Shown here in pieces: positions 48,100 to 60,458 of a DNA stretch of 64,000 nt; position 1 is the first letter of the stretch, and every line of letters begins with the position of its first letter. The stretch comes from Cynocephalus volans. Taxonomy: Eukaryota > Chordata > Mammalia > Dermoptera > Cynocephalidae. The DNA is taken from assembly GCF_027409185.1 (NCBI RefSeq), contig NC_084474.1, forward strand, positions 6,751,382 to 6,815,381. The letters run 5' to 3'. The notes under the pieces are model-generated. The model made no database searches. It had not been told where the DNA came from and saw nothing but the letters and a program-made list of their open reading frames with translations. Position numbers and translations under genes: made by a program.

Positions 48100-51000
48100 A
48101 ATAATGATCCTAGGTCTAATCACAATAAAGATAATAAAAACATTTTCCCGAGTGTTGTAATATTCATGTGTCAGCTTTTATTTAACTTTAAAACTGGAAG
48201 TAATTTTTTAAAAAATTTAAATCAGTAACTATTGAGCAAATTTGATATAATTTTTCTTATTGAAGGTCTCCACAAATTTTATAATCTTCAGGTCCCTCCA
48301 GATCTGGAACTAGCCCATTAAGTGAAAGACAATTTCTAATTGATTTTCCCAATTTGTGTATTGTGTCTTTACTTGTAGCATTTATAGATTATTTTTAAAA
48401 ACATGGAGTTGAGTTATTCTACCAAATAACTTTACATACAATGTATTCCTAAGCTAATAACTTCACAGGAATATTTGAATGTGTAGGACCAGTTATTTAA
48501 TAGTATTTTGGCTACTGCAGGGAATGTATAAGGTATTCTATGGAAATAATTTGAAGCAGGAGTGAAATGGGTCTGTCCAATGAAATTTGCAGTCAGGAGA
48601 AAGAAAATAGGCTGGGGAAAGCTGTTCATCTCATTGTTTTACCAACCAGTACAAAGAACCTTCATTTTAAGACTTGGCCAATGCTGTCCCTGCCATATGT
48701 GGTAATAATAATACCACTTTTGGAATCCATCTTCAAATATGTGGATAAGAATCATAAGCTGTATCTCTTCCTGTGTAGATTTAGACATCAAAAATATGTA
48801 TACATAGAAATCTTTACAAGTAAAAAATTAATCATTTATAAACAAGTAAAAATTTCAGTTAGCGTAGCTAAGAGAATAGCCTGTTTTCTAGCCTATCTGA
48901 ATTCTTGTTCTAAGTTCTGCTGATCAACCTCTCAAAATGTCTTTCTCGAGTATCTACCTCTTGATTCCGAGCCCTGGATGATTTATGAAATTGCTGAAAG
49001 TTCAAATTAAGAAATAAATCTTCATCAATAGTTTCTACAAAAGGCTTTGCCTCATTCCAATACTTTCTACAAAATGTTGGCTCCCTGGTTTATATGCTGA
49101 TGAGAATTTTTACATGATGCTGCAACTCTTGCTCTAACTCAAAAGTTCCAATCCACCTGTGTTCCCTATTCCTGATGCTTTATCTCTGACTGTCGCTTTG
49201 ACAGGAAGGGTCACTCCATGGTCAGCATCTGAGATCAAAATTTATTACTTCTTAGTGCCAAGATATACTGAGAATAACACTATTAAATATCACACAGGCA
49301 ATAGAATCTCAGACTATCATAATCAAACTTCAGAATATTCAATATCAGACAGACTTTATGATGTACTAAAGTAAGAAAAGAATTTTTTTAAAAATGAAAT
49401 AAAATTGTATTTAGAATCTTTAGGATGCTATAAAGTGTACTATGCAAATTCTTATGTATTGACTCATTTAACTTTGACATTTCTACTAAGAAATTATTAA
49501 GGTCATTTAGTCAAAGGAAAAACCAGGGCCCAACATGGATAATATAGCTTTCTTAATGTCACTTTGCTTTTATGTAATACATTTGGCATGTCAACCTATT
49601 GCAGCCTTACAATCTACTTCATATTTCTAATATAAGCCATCACTGCCTTGTAAATATAATGTGATATAATCAGCGTTTTATATGATTCAGTTATTTTTAT
49701 AGCACACATTAATTGTGCATCTACTATGTACTCAATAGTGGATTGTAATGTTTCTAGCACATAGAGGAATTTGCTGCTCTCAAAATGCGTAAGGTAAGAG
49801 CAGGCTAAAAAATAAGCCTAATATCCTAAGCTGGGTTTTAAAAAGCCTTGAAAAGTAAATCAAATATATACTCCGTGCATGAGAATAATTTTTCATGAAT
49901 AAAATAAATTCAAGCATTGTAATATCAAATATTGATGACTAAGTTTACTCGCATTGCTGCAACTAAATTGAAAGCATATGTAACTAATTGAAGCAAGCAT
50001 CTAATAGACATAACCAAAATTTAGTAGCACTTAAGTCATAGAATTATCCCATGCCACAAAACTTCAGGTAAGTCATTTGAGCTAAATAGGCCAATTTCCC
50101 GGTTGGGAGAGTATTAAATTTGAATCTGTAAATGTAAATATTTAACAGTAGTTATAAAAAAATAAAATAAAATGCAACAGCAGACTTATCATTATTATTT
50201 TATTACCTAAATCGTTCATAATTACAAAAAATCTTCTATTTCTTAAAATTTAATTGTAACCTGTGCCCATTTTATCACAATGGTGTTCAAATGGAGTTAC
50301 ATAGGTGCAATATGCTCTCTGTGGTAAAGATTAATTCCATGGTGAAAAGAACCACGGATTAGTGGTGGTCATGAACTTCCAAAGATTAACCATACAATCC
50401 AACACAATCTGCTTGACTAGGTATATATTTTAAAGTAGAATGATACTGTTTTTTAATATAGCCTGATGATTTTTAATGATTTCCATACAATATGTAAAAA
50501 TTGGGTATCGCCAGTAAATAAAAACTCCCTGTGTGGGCATTTCTGGTGGATTGGTTTTACTTTGAAGTTTTCACATACTTATGTCCAAATGCCAATTACT
50601 GATCACACTTTAAACATTGTGTTTTCAAATTGATCTTAGTAGCACTCAAATTAATGCTTTTAGAAATTGTTTTTTCTGTGGGGCACCAGAATTTACTTCA
50701 GGTAAAGAGCTCAATGCTGTTTTAATGCAGAAGAACATCTTAATCCGAATTAAGAAAATACTTTTCATTTTAATTTACATAAAAATCTTTCAACTCTGTT
50801 AATCATTTTATTTATAAATGATGTAAGTAATTCACTTCCATATTTTATGTATTTATTAATCTTAATGCTTTCATAAATATGACTATTTTTAAAAATTTTC
50901 TCAAGTGCATAATGTGATATATGGTTTAAATAAATTTGTGATATATTTTATTAGGAAAATATTTGTAGAAAATGTTCTCCTTTAGATATGTCATCAATTA

Positions 51001-52260
51001 TCAGCAGACCTAAAATAAATGTAAATAAAAGAAAAAAAGATAATTTTTTTATCTTCATAGCATTTTGTATAAATATTTTTTATGGGGTGCCTCTCTGGTC
51101 ATCTAGAATTATTTCTCATAAAAATGTGTTCCTATAAACTGCAAAGGATGTAAATAGAGGAACTGCCTTTTCTCTGTAAGAACACCTTCAAATTATATGT
51201 AGATATAATTTTTGCCCATAAATTAATGACTCTAATTATCCCCAAATGATATCATATTAATTCTCTATTATACAGGAAATATGTTATGTGTTTTGCATGA
51301 AGATCAAGAAAAGTATAGTTCTGACAGTGTACTTTTGATAATGTTATTTTAAAACACCATGAATAAAGTAATTTTATATGACATATTCTTGATATGCTCA
51401 TAATTTGTGTCATGTTTTACATTTTCTATTTGGTTTGAGAATTTGTTACATTATGTCTTGACATCTGATTTGCCAATCTGAATTTTGTTATTTTTTAACG
51501 AAATGCTCTTAATTTACCCAGATAGGAGTTGATTGCCATATAGTGAGAAAATTATATTTTTCTTCTAATTTGTTCAGTTTTCTCCTGACTCACTTATTTC
51601 AGTTGTATTTGTAGGGTTAGCTTCCAAATCAATTATTTAAAACCAGTATTTAATGAGATTTAGAAATTTCATTCTGTTGAAGTAAATCTTTATTACAGTT
51701 ACATGCTGTGGGGTTTTTTTGGTCTTATTTTTATTTTTGCTAGAAATAATTAGGACTTTATACTTCACACAATTAGAGATCATCTGACTTAAAGTTTTAA
51801 ATGATTGTAGTATTGAAGTTATAAATTATTATTGTATGTACATTTATTTTTATCCATTTTGGGGGGGTTGTCAGATCTTGTTTTATGCATGTAAGGATTT
51901 ATTTTTATTACTCTTTTACTAATAGGTGAGAGCCATTTTTAAAATAGTCAATAATTTGACATCTAAATTTGAACTTCAAATATTGTCAGGCAATAACGTT
52001 TCCAAAGTGAGAACCTTTAAATTGGAGGGTATGAATAGCTGTGACTGAGTGAGCTGTTGGTATGGGCCAGCACAAGTTGTGTTTTAGGGCACAATGAAGT
52101 CTTGGGGTAAAATAATAATTAGTGCATTCAGGATGATGGCCACCCCGACACCCTCTCATGCCTTGGGAAGAATGGGCTTCCCTCAACTACTGAGGGTGTC
52201 TACTGGTTTAAGAAAGCACTACTGGGGATAGTGAGTGTGTCAGAGACTATCTAATAAACA
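48100..52260. other. No recognised gene; AT-rich DNA
   Basis: Only short frames without family features are seen (the longest is about 118 codons at 48567-48923, of low complexity and not recognised). No named repeat is assigned. Confidence 0.45.
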
Positions 52261-53112
52261 AAGGCTAGAATAGGTACTCATTTATTCAACAAAGATATGT
52301 GTGTGGTGTGTGCGAAACTTTTGAACAACTACACGTTAGGTGCTGTTCTAGATGCTGGGAAACATTAAAATAGTAAAAACAAAACAAAAATCTCTGCCTT
52401 TGTGAAGCTTACTTTCTTGTATGGAAAGATAGGAAGTAAGCAAACATATAACAAATGGTACATAGTAAATAACGAAAATACATAGCAGATAATATGGTAC
52501 TAAGTGAGGAAAATAAAGCAGGGAAGATATCTAAGGGCTGTCAGTATGGAGGTGTGCCGTTGCAATTTGAAACAGAGTTCGACAAAGAAGACTTCAAAGT
52601 ACAAACAACCTATGAGCAGCAATAAGGTGCCAAGAAAGTTTCACAGCAGATATCGCAGGTAAGGTAGGAAGAGCAATTGCAAGGACAAGGAGCCTGAGGT
52701 CAAATCATGGCAACGGTGTCTGGAAAACAAGGATGACAGGGTGAAGGGAGCAGAGCCAATAAAGGGAATAAAAAAGGAAATTCAACCAAAAAAACACAGT
52801 GGGGCTACATACTGTAGGGCACGTTTTTAAGGAAATTACATTTTTATTATGAGTGAGATATTGCATCATTGGAATATTTGGGGCAGGGTAGTACCACAAT
52901 ATGACTTCAAATTTTAAATTATTGCAGTGGCTGTCACCTTTAGAATAGACTGATGAAGACAGAAATAGAAACAGGGATAGAAGTAGAAATAGAAAACAAA
53001 TAGAAGCAGTAATCTGTTAGAAGATTATAGCAATCCAGGGAGGAGACAATGAGGGTGAGCCCAGTGTTGTGACACTGAACATCAGTTGTGATTAGAGGTG
53101 GCCAAATATTTA

Positions 53113-54469
53113 TTAGGAGATTTCAAAAAGTTTGTGAAAAGATAAAATAATAAATAAAAGATAAATAATAAAAATAATAAATAAAAGATAAAAATAATAA
53201 ATAAAAGATAAAAAATAAAAAATATAAACTTTATTTCTCAACATAAGTTCCATCATGTTCAAGACAGTTTTGTAAGCAATGATACCAGCCATTTAGTTGA
53301 TACCTAAGAACTGAGGGTCCTGGAAATTTAACCATGTCAGTGAAGTCTTTTTTGCATGTTTAACCACGAAAAAAATGGGTTGACATTTAAAAAGTTTTTA
53401 AGATTGGTAAACAAAAACAAGTCGGAAGGAGCCGAATCAGGATTGCAAGGTAGATGCATAATGATTTCCCATGGAAACTCTCACAAAATTGCCCTTGTGT
53501 GATGGGAACAAAGAGCAGGAGCATTGGCGTGATGTGAAGGGCTCTGGCGCAGCTTTCTTGGGCATTTTTCTATAAAAGCTTTGGCTAACTTTCTCCAAAG
53601 ACTGTCCTAATATGTAGATGTTATTATTCTTTGGGCCCCCAGAAAGTCAATAAGCAAATGCCTTTGATGTCCCAAAAACTGTTGCCATGGTCTTTGCTCT
53701 TGACCTGTCTGATTTTGCTCTGACTGAACCACTTCCAGTTCTTGGTAGCCATGGCTTTGATTGGCTTTGCCTTTAGGATCATACTGCTAAAGCCGTGTTT
53801 CATTTCCTGTTCCAATTCTTTGAAGAAGTCCTTCAGGATCTTGATCTCACGTGTTTAAACTTTCCATTCAAAGCTCTACCTTGTCTGCAGCTAAACTGGA
53901 CACAACAGTTTTTGCATCCATTGAATGGAAAGTTTGTTCAACTGTGATTTTCTCAGTCAGAATTGTGTAAGCTGAACCAATTGAGATGTCTATGATGCTG
54001 CCTATTGTTTTTGCTGTTAATTGTCTGTCCTCTTCAATTAGGGCACAAACAAGATTAATATTTTCCTCACAAATTGATGTGAATGATCTGCCATTGCAGG
54101 CTGCGTATTCGACATCATCTCACTCCTTCTTAAAATGAGTTATCCTTTTGTAAACTGCTGCTTTCTTTTGGGCATTGTCCCCACAAACTTCTCACAGAGC
54201 ATCCATGATTACACCATTCTTCCACCCGAGCTTAAATTTTATGCTTGTTCTTGCTTCAATTTTAGCAGAATTCATGTTGCTCTGATAGCAGCTCTTTGCA
54301 AGTTGACGTTTTATCCTTCTTAGTGCCTCTAGCTAGATCCTGTTAAGACATGTTATAACAAGTTAGTGCAAGTTTATTTTGGTGCAAAAGAAAATTTGCA
54401 ATTCGTGTATAGTTTTTACATTTTTTTTAATAATATGCATTTTCCGTGAACTTTTTACAAGACCCCTTA
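53113..54469 (-). mobile_element. Decayed mariner (Tc1/mariner) with broken transposase
   Basis: Imperfect terminal inverted repeats of about 29 bp are visible: the minus strand begins AGGGGTCTTGTAAAAAGTTC near 54469, and the left end is TTAGGAGATTTCAAAAAGTT at 53113. TA is present at both flanks. The minus strand encodes a mariner-type transposase in pieces: an N-terminal MNSAKIEARTS-like start near 54275, a helix-turn-helix region, then the catalytic half in fragments, one of which is open at 53624-53815. Stops and frameshifts make it inactive. An A-rich tandem repeat has expanded inside its 3' end. Confidence 0.85.
53141..53226. repeat. A-rich tandem repeat (AAATAATAAATAAAAGAT)n
   Basis: Four to five imperfect units of about 15-20 bp lie just inside the left inverted repeat of the mariner. 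Confidence 0.85.
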
Positions 54470-54899
54470 TATATATAGTTTAGGAAATAAGACTTACTGT
54501 AAGAGTGTATGTGAACATGAGGAAATTAGAAGTGTGAGGCATGTGTGATAGGCCTTAGGCCTGAGATACTGGAAGGACGGACGTACCATTTATCAAGTTA
54601 GGGAAGCCTGGGAAACAGGTTTGGTGAAGTGGAGATCTAGATAATACGTTCTTAGATGTATAGTTTGAGATCACTGTTAGACATCCAAGCGAAGGTATGA
54701 TGGGAGTTCAGAGGTCTAAGCTACAGCTATAAATTTGAAAATCAATAGCTTACAAAATAATAAGTATAGATGAGATTTCATGGGCAGTGAGAGTGGATAG
54801 AAAAGAAATCTGAGGTCTCACGCCGAGATACCATGATAGTTAGAGTCTGAAAAGATGAAGAAGTAGCAAAAGAGGCTACGAGAGCTTGATACCCTAAGT

Positions 54900-57800
54900 T
54901 GTATAAATCATCATTGCTATACATTCTCAGTTAAGATTCTTTTTTGAGAATTTTGCTCCTCTTGAGTTTCCAAACACTTTCTGTTACTGTAAATGCCTTT
55001 TTAGATGTTAGATGAAATTCTTTATATCATATTATAATGTATTCTGTGATAAGATGAAGATAAATATGATATATGTCACTGTAGTACTCTTGTGATGTCA
55101 CAATAATATATTTGAATTATGACATTTGAAACAGTACATGTGAAGTCCATAACATGGTTAATTATAAAGTCATAATTTAAAAATTTTTGGTGATTATTAT
55201 TATTATTTTTTTTACCAGTTGTCCACTCACCCCAACCAAACTATAGCTTTGCTATTTTATTGCCCATTGTTAAAATTTGTAATGCATTAAAATGATCACA
55301 TGTCACTATTTTTTTTAATCTGGTAGCCTATTTAATAACCATGAAGTCTTAACAAGAAAAACATTAAAATTTAAGGCACCTAGCATAATTATTTACTATT
55401 TTTTAAATAAAATAATTTTCATCTACCTAGCGCAACCAAGGACCAAATGGAAAATAAAAATTTATTTTAGTTAACAAGACTGCCTTTACACATATGTGAA
55501 AAGCCTTATTTCAGCTTTTTTTAAGAAAAAAAAAGTACAACTTTTGCAGAAACATATGGAGAACTAGAATTACATACTCGGTGATTTTGAATTCGACACT
55601 TGTTAAGACCTTGGAAAAGCAATATTGTATAACGGTGGCCTGAGCCATACTCAGCTCAGACTGCATATCATATTGTGCTGCTAAAAGATGTGATGAACTA
55701 AGAACTCCTTGACTCACTCTTTCTGTATCTCCATTTCACATGATTAGGGAAAAGTAATTCAAATCAACCAGTGTCCTATATAAAAGGTATAGAGGATGTC
55801 CACTGGCAAAACTCCTTATGATATCTCAGCCATTCTAAAACAGGATGTTTTCCCGGGGAAATTACATTATTTTTTAAGGAGTTTATCAATTTCTGTTGGT
55901 CTTAATACCTGCAGCACAACTGAAGAGTATTTACTTCAGAGTATTAACTTGAATAAAAATATTTCTTAAAGCACTTTGTATATATTACGCATACTACATG
56001 TATTATGTCACATTATGTTATATTGCATTATGCTGCATTGTGTTGGGTTGTCATTTTTTATATGCTATATTATACTATGTTCTATTATATTATAATTATC
56101 TGCTTAGGAGTTAATCCTGTCATTCCCTAAATTATAAGCGTCTTTAAAATAACAGTCTCCTATCATTTATGTTCGTTGATTTACAATGTTGCATTATACC
56201 AATTATATAATAAAGTACTCAACGTTTTAAATAAATATATAGATAAAAGCTATATCTTACTATATCAGATATCAAATATATAAGATTCTGGTAAGTTCAC
56301 ATTTCCATGTAAACAAAAAGACTGCGTCTCTTATTTGGAAGACGGCTTGTCAGAAGACAGTGCTGGAAATGGCACTGTGAAGTTTTGTTTTGCTCACTAT
56401 AATAGAACATCTCAGATTTCTTTAAATCTGTTCTTGTGAAAGCTCTAATCTGAGCTGCATACCGTTTATTCTAGACACATCACTTTCTCTAATGCTACAT
56501 GTAATACTTCTTCTGGGTCATCAATATAACTGCATGTTTCTGTTTCAATGTATCATATAGAACTTCTCTCAGAAGGCCCAATTACCTCCTGCTTTTCCCA
56601 GATCTTTCATGCCTCAGGGTCACACCCATCTATGAGCAATACTGAAAGGACACCTCCCTTCTTGTATGTTTCTCTAATTACTGAAACACATTGCTATGAA
56701 GAAAATCTTTGACAAGTAAAAGTGAATAAACTGCGCATTTGTTTTGGTAATTGTAGTAGAGTTTATAATATAGAAATAACCTCAGCACAGTACATTCAGT
56801 TAATTTGTCTGTCTAATCAATTTCATGTCACATTAGAATTCTGGGCTTCTTATACATTAGAAAATAAAACAAAATAAATTTGACCACATCATAGCAAAGC
56901 ATCTATATACTCACACTCAGAAAGATAATTTTGAAAACAATATTAATAATCTTTTATTTGTTACTCTTATTGTGTCTTTTTTTAAAATAAAACATTAAAA
57001 ATGTATTACATAATGATAGCGTACTTATGCTTTTAGTATAAGTAGATCTTACATATGTCTTTGTGGAAAACAATGTTGTGTAGAGTTTAGAAAGTGAGAT
57101 ATTCAGTAAAATAGACATTTAAAGAGCATTTACATTCCTTTCTGAAGCCATTAAAAGGAATGTCTGTACTTCTATAAAATAAATTTATCCTATGTGGAGC
57201 AATATTGGAAATAAAATTAAATGTAAATGTAGTAGCACAACTTTAATTAAAGACATAAACATGTTCATAAAACTTTTTAAAATCATTTCTTCACTTTTTG
57301 TTACAATTCATGTGAAAATAAAAATATACATACTTTTTAAATTTACTCTATTTACAAAATTGTACTATATAAAAATGGCTATGCTTATGAAATTCACTTT
57401 AAATTGAAGTATTTATATTTTGTAATGGTAATGGTGAAAAATGCTTTACATGGGTTGATTCCCTAATTAACACTAACTGGTAATATTTAAACAAACTATT
57501 TGTTAAGTGGCATATTAGGCTTATATACTTTTACTAAAATATGCCTGTCATTATTCAAATACTTCTTTGTTTCCTTCGAAATCCTTTCTTTTAGCAATAA
57601 TATTTCATATGCATGACATTTTAATGGTCTCTTTCCATGGAAATTGATGAAGTGTATTTGAAAAGGATAAGTGTCTTAAAATCAAGCAGTTTAGAATTAT
57701 TGTGTTTAGAAAGATAGATGAGCAATGATACTTACTCTTTTTTTTTTAACTTCAATATGAAAAGCCCTAAAATTTGAGTTTAGTTTATATAAATATAGTT

Positions 57801-58450
57801 AACAGCACATGAAAGGATAATCATTATTGTATAATGATTATCATTATACAATATTGAAGTATGCATTTTGAAGTATGACTTTTCAAAAATAATAATAGAG
57901 AAAAGGAAGAGTGGCAGGTGGATAACATAACTGTCTGGCACCATAATGCTATTTTTATCAACAGTGTAAATAAAAAATGCAGTCAACATTTGCTTATTTT
58001 TTAGTATCTTGCCAACATCAAGTTAGCCTGAATTCCTCACACCGAATAAATGAAATGGAATAGTTTGTCACTGTGCTTAGGGAAAGCACAGACCATCTCT
58101 GTTATGCTTCTTGCAAATTGAAAAAGGAAAAGGAAATGATAATTTGAATGAGGTTTATTGTTTTGCTTGTTTTATTGTTTTATTTTGTCTTGAGTGGAGT
58201 TTATTGCTTTATTTCTGCCTCTCAGATCACCTCTAGACCCAAAACAGCTTCGTATAGCTGTTTCCTCCATTGTAGTGAACAGATGTAGGCAGGTATGTGC
58301 TTCCTTCCATGTGTTACTGATCTTCGGGGCCAAACTGGCAAAGGCAGTTAGACCTCCAGCTGCACTCCTGAATAAATGTCTAACTCCCCTTAAAACAGAT
58401 TTTTAAAGAAGGGATTTTGTTTTTATTTTACACAGAATCGGAATATCTAA
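54900..58450. other. No recognised gene; AT-rich DNA
   Basis: I see no gene. At 57816-57852 there are two overlapping perfect hairpins (see findings). Confidence 0.45.
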
Positions 58451-58454
58451 TCAA

Positions 58455-59303
58455 ATGTCACCAAACCTAATGGTGTTGGAATAACTGGATATCCACATGG
58501 GGAAGAATAAAATTAGACCCTTATCTCACATCATATACAAAATCATGCAAAAATCTACTCAAACTGGACTGAATACTTAAATGTAAGACCTGGCACTGTA
58601 AAACTACTAGAAGAAGACATAGGGGGAAAGGTCCATGACATTTGTCTGGGCAATGATTTTTTGCATATAAGCCCAAAAGTACAGGCAACAAAATCAGAAA
58701 TAGACAAATAGGATTACATCAATCTAAAAAGTTTCTGCACAGCCAAAGAAACAATCGATACCGAACAGACAATGTGCAAAATGGGAGAAAATATTTGCAA
58801 ACCATACATCTCATCAGAGTTAATAAACAAAATATATAATGAACTCAAAGAACCCAATCGCAAAAAAACAAATAACCCAATTATAAAATGGGCAAAGGAC
58901 ATTAATAGACATTTTTCCAAAGAAGATATACAGATAAAAAAATGCTTAGTGTCACTAATCAACAGAAATGCAAATTTAAACAATAAGATATCACCTCACA
59001 TCTTAGAATAGCTCTTTTCAAAATGAAAGATAATAAACATTGGAGAAAATGTAGAGATCCTTGCACACTTTTGGTGGAAATGTAAATTAGTACAGCCATT
59101 ATGGAAAATTATTATGGAGGTTTCTCAAAAATTAAAAATAGGACTGTCATATGATCCAACAATCCCACTACTGGGATCCTTCCTTATCCAAAGGAAACTA
59201 AATCAGTGTGCTTTTCATGTTTATTGCTGCCTTATTCACAACAGCCAAGATGTATAATCTACCTAAGAGTCTATCAATGAATGAATAGATAAAGAATAAT
59301 GGG

Positions 59304-59402
<99 letters not shown>

Positions 59403-59947
59403 ATGGTGTGTGTGTGTATATATATATATATATTATATATATATATATAATGGTGTGTATATATATATATGAATATATATATATAATGGAGCACTTATTC
59501 AGTACTCCATTTAAAAAAGAAGGAAATAGTGTCATTTGTGACAATTTGGATGAATCTGGAGTACATTACTTAAAGTGAATTAAACCAGGCACAGAAAAAC
59601 AAATACTGTGGAATCTAAGAAAGTTGACCTCAAACAAGTAGAAAGTGAATAATGGTTACCAGGGACTGGGGTGAGGGCTTTGGGGTGATATTGGTCAAAG
59701 TATACTAAATTTCATTTAGATAGGTGGAATAAGTTCAAGAGATCTATTGTGCAACATGGTGATTATATATAATAACAATGTATTGTATTCTTGAAAATTG
59801 CCAAGAGAGTAGATTTTAAGTGTTCTCACCACAAAAAAGCGGTAAGTATGCCAAGTAATGTATATGTTAATTAGCTTGATTTAGCCATTTCACAATGTAC
59901 ACATATTTCAAAACATGTTGTACAAAATAAATATATGCAATTTGTAT
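58455..59947 (+). mobile_element. Old LINE-1 ORF2 3' part and 3' UTR
   Basis: Sense order is well kept: GTTGGAATAACTGGATATCC, then AAAATGGGAGAAAATATTTGC, AATGGGCAAAGGACATTAATAG, CAATCCCACTACTGGGATCC and TGGTTACCAGGGACTGGGG, to CACAATGTACACATATTTC near 59893. A 79-residue ORF2 piece (58772-59011) stays open. The provirus abuts it at 59948. An interrupting TG/TA microsatellite lies at 59303-59480. Confidence 0.85.
59303..59480. repeat. Compound (TG)n(TA)n array with repeated ATAATGG spacers
   Basis: Four blocks of the form ATAATGG-(TG)n-(TA)n of decreasing length are followed by ATAATGGAGC. The array occupies the place in L1 where the consensus has a short TATATACACAATGG. Confidence 0.95.
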
Positions 59948-60414
59948 TGAAAGACTCCCGCAGTGGGTAGTCAGTCAGTTCAGGGAGACCCTCCCAAGGA
60001 ACAGCGAGACCACGGCTTCGGATGCAAAAACAAGAGGTTTATTGAACACACAGGTACCCGGGCGACTCAGTCTTTCGAAAGACTGGCGCGCCGAGTAGAG
60101 CTCCTGGGTCCTTTTTATAGCAAAAAGCGCGGGTACAGAAGCGAGAAGCAAGGTAATTGGTTAGTTTAAATCAAGCCAGGGGTGAACTTCGGTCAAGTGG
60201 GAGTCCTTGAAACAGCTGAGGGGCACTCTTGAAACTTTAACTGACTTGTCTATTTCTGGGAACTATCCGCCCTTTGCCTCGGGCCGGGGCCCAGGTGCAT
60301 AACCACAGATATCCTGTTTGACTCTGTTCCCCTTGTTTCTTAACTTGACTTTTTGGCTGTATTTTCCCTATACTGCGGCTAGCTTGAAAAGAAAAAAGAA
60401 AAACACTTCCTTCA
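59948..60414 (-). repeat. Gammaretroviral 3' LTR (467 bp)
   Basis: Ends are TGAAGGA...TCTTTCA (minus strand), a short inverted terminal repeat. The U3 (about 60089-60414) has the enhancer core CAGGATATCTGTGGTT (complement at 60301-60316), a CCAAT box (60156-60160) and TATAAAAAGG (60110-60121). R begins near 60088 at GCGCCAGTC and holds an 18-bp palindrome (60068-60085). The poly(A) signal AATAAA is at 60038-60043. U5 carries the family-typical GTCTCGCTGTTCCTTGGGAG. All elements look intact. TGTAT precedes the LTR and should recur at the 5' end of the provirus. Confidence 0.95.
60110..60121 (-). promoter_or_regulatory. LTR TATA box
   Basis: GCTATAAAAAGG on the minus strand lies about 25-30 bp upstream of the inferred R start near 60088. 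The CCAAT motif at 60156-60160 is about 40 bp further upstream. Confidence 0.9.
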
Positions 60415-60431
60415 TTCCCCCATTTTTTCTT
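60415..60431 (-). promoter_or_regulatory. Polypurine tract (plus-strand primer)
   Basis: The minus strand reads AGAAAAAATGGGGGAA directly before the LTR TG. This is the RNase H-resistant primer for plus-strand DNA synthesis in retroviruses. It looks intact. Confidence 0.9.
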
Positions 60432-60458
60432 GTGGATCGCTCTAATCTTAGAGCGGAA

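Larger units (their letters stand above)
52265..54890 (+). repeat. Ancient repeat (L2-like), split by a mariner
   Basis: The left part (52265-53110) runs from TTTATTCAACAAAGATATG through AGGAAAATAAAGCAGGGAAG to ATAGCAATCCAGGGAGGAGAC. The right part (54470-54890) has GGCCTGAGATACTGGAAGG, then ATTTATCAAGTTAGGGAAGCC and TGTTAGACATCCAAGCG. Both belong to one old mammalian repeat whose order continues across the mariner. Confidence 0.5.

Noticed and set aside
53624-53815. 63-codon minus-strand frame as a small gene
   Set aside because: It is one open piece of the broken mariner transposase.
59198-59578. Frames of alternating Tyr-Ile and His-Thr
   Set aside because: Translation of the TG/TA microsatellite.
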